A DNA stretch of 64,000 nt from assembly GCA_902728285.1 (NCBI GenBank), contig CACVBU010000893.1:273863-337862 (forward strand). Reading direction: 5' to 3'. This DNA comes from Clytia hemisphaerica. Lineage: Eukaryota; Cnidaria; Hydrozoa; Leptothecata; Clytiidae. Below the pieces are notes generated by a model. It searched no databases. It was not told the origin of the DNA and saw only the letters and a list, made by a program, of their open reading frames with translations. Below, piece by piece: positions 60,690 to 64,000 of this stretch (position 1 is its first letter; each line of letters begins with the position of its first letter). Made by a program: the position numbers and the translations under genes.

Positions 60690-60691
60690 AG
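60690..60691 (+). promoter_or_regulatory. 3' splice acceptor upstream of ITPA
   Basis: ATTTTTCATTTTTTAG ends 34 nt before the ATG at 60726. It fits a 5' UTR intron end or a trans-splice acceptor. No coding exon precedes it. Confidence 0.4.
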
Positions 60692-60725
60692 CTAGAAAAA
60701 AAGAATAAATTAAAAATAAAAAGTT

Positions 60726-61355
60726 ATGTCAGGCAAAAAGATTTTAACTTTTGTGACTGGAAATGAAAACAAATTGAAAGAAGTCATCCAAATCCTTGGT
60801 GATTCATTTCCATTCCAGATTGTATCTCAAAAGATTGATCTGCCAGAACTTCAAGGAGAACCAGATGACATTAGCCGTGAAAAATGTCGACTTGCTGCAA
60901 AAGAAGTTAAAGGTCCGGTCATTTGTGAGGACACTTGTTTATGTTTTAATGCTCTGAAGGGTCTTCCTGGTCCTTATATTAAATGGTTTTTAGATAAACT
61001 AAAGCCTGAAGGTTTACATAAAATGTTATCAGCGTACGATGATAAAACAGCTTATGCATTATGTACATTTGCATACTCAACTGGAAATCCTGAAGATGAA
61101 ATCATTCTCTTTCATGGGCAAACTGATGGCCAAATAGTAGAGCCGCGAGGACCAAGGACCTTCGGCTGGGACCCTTGCTTTTTACCAGATGGTTTTGACA
61201 AAACGTATGCGGAATTAGATAAGGATGTTAAGAATTCAATTTCACATCGAGGACGTTCTCTTGATAAACTTCGAAGTTTTTTCGCTGATAAAGAGAAAGT
61301 GAATGAAGATGGTGGTGAACCTGGTGCAAAGAAACCTCGAAAATCTGAGGATTGA
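60726..61355 (+). CDS. itpa: Inosine triphosphate pyrophosphatase (ITPA/HAM1)
   Basis: A 209-residue intronless frame. It hydrolyses ITP, dITP and XTP to the monophosphate and pyrophosphate, clearing deaminated purine nucleotides. Seen: [12 protein letters not shown] (residues 9-20; substrate-binding TGN and Lys16), CEDTCLCF (67-74; Glu68 and Asp69 near the metal), [13 protein letters not shown] (77-89), FGWDPCF (146-152), and [12 protein letters not shown] (171-182). All core residues are present and the length is close to the usual about 190-200, so it should be active. A basic C-terminal tail (AKKPRKSE) is an extra that could be a nuclear signal. Cytosolic enzyme by family. In many animals this gene has several introns; here none, which suggests intron loss or an old retrocopy. 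ATG follows an acceptor-like AG at 60691. Confidence 0.95.
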   Translation: MSGKKILTFVTGNENKLKEVIQILGDSFPFQIVSQKIDLPELQGEPDDISREKCRLAAKEVKGPVICEDTCLCFNALKGLPGPYIKWFLDKLKPEGLHKMLSAYDDKTAYALCTFAYSTGNPEDEIILFHGQTDGQIVEPRGPRTFGWDPCFLPDGFDKTYAELDKDVKNSISHRGRSLDKLRSFFADKEKVNEDGGEPGAKKPRKSED

Positions 61356-61921
61356 AATTTAGGATTATCTTTTTAACACTTAGGATGCATATGTTATATT
61401 TTTTATCTCATGTTCTTTTATTACACGCAAAGATTTTGATTGATTACATCAAAAGGTTAATGAACTTTTTCTCTATCAACCATATAGTTGGCGTTTTTGA
61501 AATTTCTATCATTTTCAACAGAACAAAGGCTTTAGAATACCTATTGTGTTTTTCAGGTATTAAGTTCATTGCTTTTAGCAAAGAGAATTTTCCAAAATTG
61601 TAATTTTAACGATATTTTCAATATTTTTGAGCCTCTTGCCACTTCTTATCTTTTACGACATCTTGTAATTAATAATCATTTCATCAATAATGCATTTGAA
61701 GCTCTCTAATTCGATTTTCAAGGAGAATTACATCTCGAATAAGGGAGAATATCGTTTAGTAGAGCGTCGTTTAGGGAAACACATGGTTGGTTCAATGGTT
61801 TTCAATATTATCGAAAAATGGAGCGTAACGATTAGTAGAGCGTCGAATTAGAGAGCATCACAGCTGTAATTTCTTTTTAAGGAACACAAAAAATACGCAG
61901 GAGTATTAATGCTCAATAATG
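61356..61921. other. 3' flank between ITPA and the chitin-binding gene
   Basis: Convergent gene ends. Contains the MITE at 61701-61856. The 83-codon frame that follows the ITPA stop has no domain and is not called. Confidence 0.5.
61701..61856. mobile_element. 156-bp MITE with GCTCTCTAATTCGA ends
   Basis: GCTCTCTAATTCGA (61701-61714) and TCGAATTAGAGAGC (61843-61856) are perfect inverted repeats; the internal words TAGTAGAGCGTCG recur twice. Related short text (CTCTAATTCGAATTTTTCTC) occurs at about 21741. Non-coding. Confidence 0.7.
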
Positions 61922-61927
61922 TTTATT
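61922..61927 (-). terminator. Poly(A) signal of the chitin-binding gene
   Basis: AATAAA on the minus strand about 102 nt past the stop at 62029. Confidence 0.6.
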
Positions 61928-62028
61928 CTACATAAAAAAAACTATCAAAATGAATTTACAAAAGTTGATAAAAGAAGAAGTTTCAATGACCCGCTCCTTA
62001 TATCGGCCAATTGGTTAGGGTTGGATGT

Positions 62029-63051
62029 TTACCAATCTTTTGGTACAGTGCGTCGAACACAGACATCAAATTTGTTGTTGAAATACATGTGAGGTGGACA
62101 TTGACGGCATGAAGCGATTCCATTGCTGCATTGAACATAGTATTGTGGTTTGTTGTTGTCCAATCGGAATAAAGAACCATTTGGAACCCATTTGCACAAA
62201 GAGTCGTTGCCTATTAAAGAAGTAGTTAGATGGTAATGTCACAAATTCAGGAGGTTAATATTTTCTTTTTTGCATTCTCTTTGACTCTTCTAATAGCATA
62301 ATTAACTTAATGCTATTTAGAGTGAAACCATATGAAATAAATTTCATAGTTTTCCTAGGGAGATTTAACAAAATTCTTTTCCAAGACAAGGAGAGAGGCT
62401 TAAACAAACTTAAGACTTTATTTGTAAGATTTAATGTATATGCATGAAATTAATGAAAAAAATTACGATTTAAATATTTTTGAACTGTAATATTTTGATA
62501 GGTTAATACTGTAAGTTACTGTCACTGGGAGATACTTACATTCTGGTGGGGACTGGGTTGTAGTTGTTGTGGTAGTTGTTGTTGTGGATGATTTCTTGAA
62601 TGAGCGAACACAAGCTTTGTTTTTCTCGTTGAATTCCAAACCATCAGCACATCTTCGGCATACTGGACCACTGTTTGTGCAAGTCACAAAATAATATGGT
62701 TTGTGCTCGTTGTATGCAAAGATGTCTCCAACTGATCTCCATACGCATAAGGATTCTGGGCAGGGTTGATGGGGGTGAGGTTTTGCTGCACTGCAAACTG
62801 AAAAAACAAATTAAAAAGTCAAATTATTGGCTTTAACACATTTAACAATTGACGCATTAGATGTGTCAGTATTTAATTTTTTTCACTTGTTCTTGTTTTT
62901 CCTTTTACGCTTATTTTTCAGAGTATGATTATCCGGCTTCATACCTTTTCAAAAAGTGGTCAATATGTTAAAATGAAAGCTTATTCAAAACTTATTCAAA
63001 ATGATATTAAAATTTACCTGCAACAAGAACAGCAAGAATGATGATCTTCAT
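62029..63051 (-). CDS. Secreted protein with two chitin-binding (peritrophin-A-like) domains
   Basis: Three exons, 63051-63018, 62797-62540 and 62210-62029, join in phase 1 at both introns (157 residues). A signal peptide, MKIIILAVLVAVCSA, spans the first junction. Two similar Cys-rich modules follow: ESLCVW...PYYFVTCTNSGPVCRRC...LEFNEKNKAC, then NDSLCKW...PQYYVQCSNG...SCRQC...MYFNNKFDVC. The pattern Cys-Trp ... Tyr-Tyr-x-x-Cys ... Cys-x-x-Cys ... Phe-Asn ... Cys is that of type-2 chitin-binding domains, though slightly diverged. A run of ten Thr joins the modules, a likely O-glycosylated linker. It would be secreted and bind chitin or a mucus/cuticle-like glycan; ligand is inference. Each module is one exon with symmetrical phases, as in exon-shuffled extracellular repeats. 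Confidence 0.85.
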
Positions 63052-63143
63052 GATTGAAACTTTGTAGATTCTTCAAGAAACTTTTTGTTTGTTTGCTTGC
63101 TTGGTGAGAACACTGAATGATTTTCCACATATTTTCCAGCTCT

Positions 63144-63150
63144 ATTTATA
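63144..63150 (-). promoter_or_regulatory. TATA box of the chitin-binding gene
   Basis: TATAAAT on the minus strand, 93 nt before the ATG at 63051, in a GC-moderate context (AGTATAAATAGAGCTGG). A start about 30 bp downstream gives a short 5' UTR of about 65 nt. A strong core promoter fits a highly expressed secreted protein. Confidence 0.65.
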
Positions 63151-64000
63151 CTGATTTTCCAAATGCTGAATCATCCTGTTTGAATTGTTGTAGAATTAAA
63201 AGCAATTAGTTTTTGGTCCCTGGCACAAACTACTTCCTGACCTCAAAAAGTGGGTTTGAAATTTTCTTAATTATTTGAATACCTTAGATTAAATCCCCAA
63301 ACACCCTTAGCGTAGTTAAGTAATTAGATAATCAGACTGTTTGATTGAAAACCACGATTTAAATTGGTCAACACCAGGGTTATTACTTAAGTTAAGAAAC
63401 GTAAGGTATAACTTCCCTCTGTAACTTTCTCTCAGTACTTGATTGAAAAATTTAAGTGAGTAATATAGTGGCTCTTAAGCCTGAGTTTCATGTTTTTAGC
63501 TTGCTTTGAAAATTTCTGTAAGAAGTACATATTTTAGAAAGGCCCGATCAAAATCGAACCCGAACGAAATGGTATGATAAAAACAATTTAGTTTCATTAG
63601 CATGCATGCATGCTGATCGTATAAGCCAGCATTTTAACAAAGAAAAGTATCAAAATGTAGCTTACTCGAGGATTGTGGTAATGTGGATTTACAGACTGAG
63701 CTAAATATATGTTCTTAATCCCTATAGCCATAAATTTTATATCTGAGAATTTAAAATCGTCATAGACTTTTTACCTGTGTTAATTGTCAATACAAGTTAT
63801 CGACCACACAACTTTGTAACCAAAAGTTCAGCGAGATTGGACAAGTGGTCTTACGTTCACGTGTATTTTAAAGACCAGTTTGCAAAGTGCTAAATTCTTA
63901 TTGGACAAAATATTTCTTTTATCCTATCAAATTTCAGCCGACTTTGTTTCAAAAGAAGTTGTTTCTTTTTTAGGTGAATAACTTTTTAAACAAGCCTGTC
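63151..64000. other. 5' flank, no further gene seen
   Basis: AT-rich; a GCATGCATGC alternation occurs at 63600-63612. No exon or element recognised before the right edge. Confidence 0.5.

Larger units (their letters stand above)
59315..60725. other. Intergenic stretch between LRAT-like and ITPA genes
   Basis: AT-rich, with two TGACGTCA-type palindromes near 59380 and 59534, and a 43-bp tandem duplication (59892-59977). No gene is supported. A (TGG)n microsatellite lies at about 60471-60483. Confidence 0.5.

Noticed and set aside
1..64000. CRISPR array, prophage, operon or bacterial defence system
   Set aside because: Tandem repeats here are minisatellites or transposon arms without regular unique spacers; gene structure is eukaryotic throughout.

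Overview
The window reads as AT-rich animal nuclear DNA. Genes are split by GT-AG introns, spacing is long, and short inverted-repeat elements are dense. The gene set is metazoan: a forkhead factor closest to FoxQ2, a NEDD4-family interacting protein (NDFIP), a START-domain protein, an inosine triphosphatase, a coiled-coil pair, and secreted cysteine-rich proteins. FoxQ2, an extracellular protein with a Cys-Glu-Met...Asp-Gly-Gly-Gly-Trp block, and single-exon genes with a 3' splice acceptor just before the ATG point to a cnidarian, perhaps a hydrozoan. That placement is inference; no rRNA, mitochondrial or other marker is present.

Layout. 1-9.2 kb: no supported gene (one weak possible first exon at the left edge). 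9.27-10.45 kb: FoxQ2-like single-exon gene on the minus strand with a candidate TATA/Inr promoter. 10.5-22.6 kb: no gene found, several short inverted-repeat elements and one tRNA-derived SINE-like copy. 22.66-34.40 kb: eight plus-strand exons of a START-domain gene whose linker resembles ACOT11/12. Its introns hold three minus-strand genes: a coiled-coil gene (24.7-26.5 kb), a secreted PAN/fibrinogen-like gene (27.3-29.2 kb) and a second coiled-coil gene (31.4-32.2 kb). 34.4-38.1 kb: hAT-like and foldback elements. 38.1-40.2 kb: the last six exons of an NDFIP gene, minus strand.

40.2-58.6 kb is a transposon graveyard with no host gene. It holds a 5.3-kb foldback element with 11-bp target duplications and arms built of ~178-bp tandem units, two members of a CCAGAC-ended family with 6-bp duplications and TCGAAC-rich ends, a 604-bp near-palindrome, a 5'-truncated LINE end, a decayed second LINE piece, and a ~0.7-kb (TTCG)n block. 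58.7-63.1 kb is gene-dense again: a permuted-papain/LRAT-like gene, an intronless ITPA gene, and a secreted two-domain chitin-binding-like gene on the minus strand with a clear TATA box and poly(A) signal.

Nothing here looks like an operon or a prokaryotic-type defence system. The genes do not form one obvious pathway. The most notable architecture is the three antisense genes inside one START-gene locus and the unusual transposon families at 42.9-53.8 kb.
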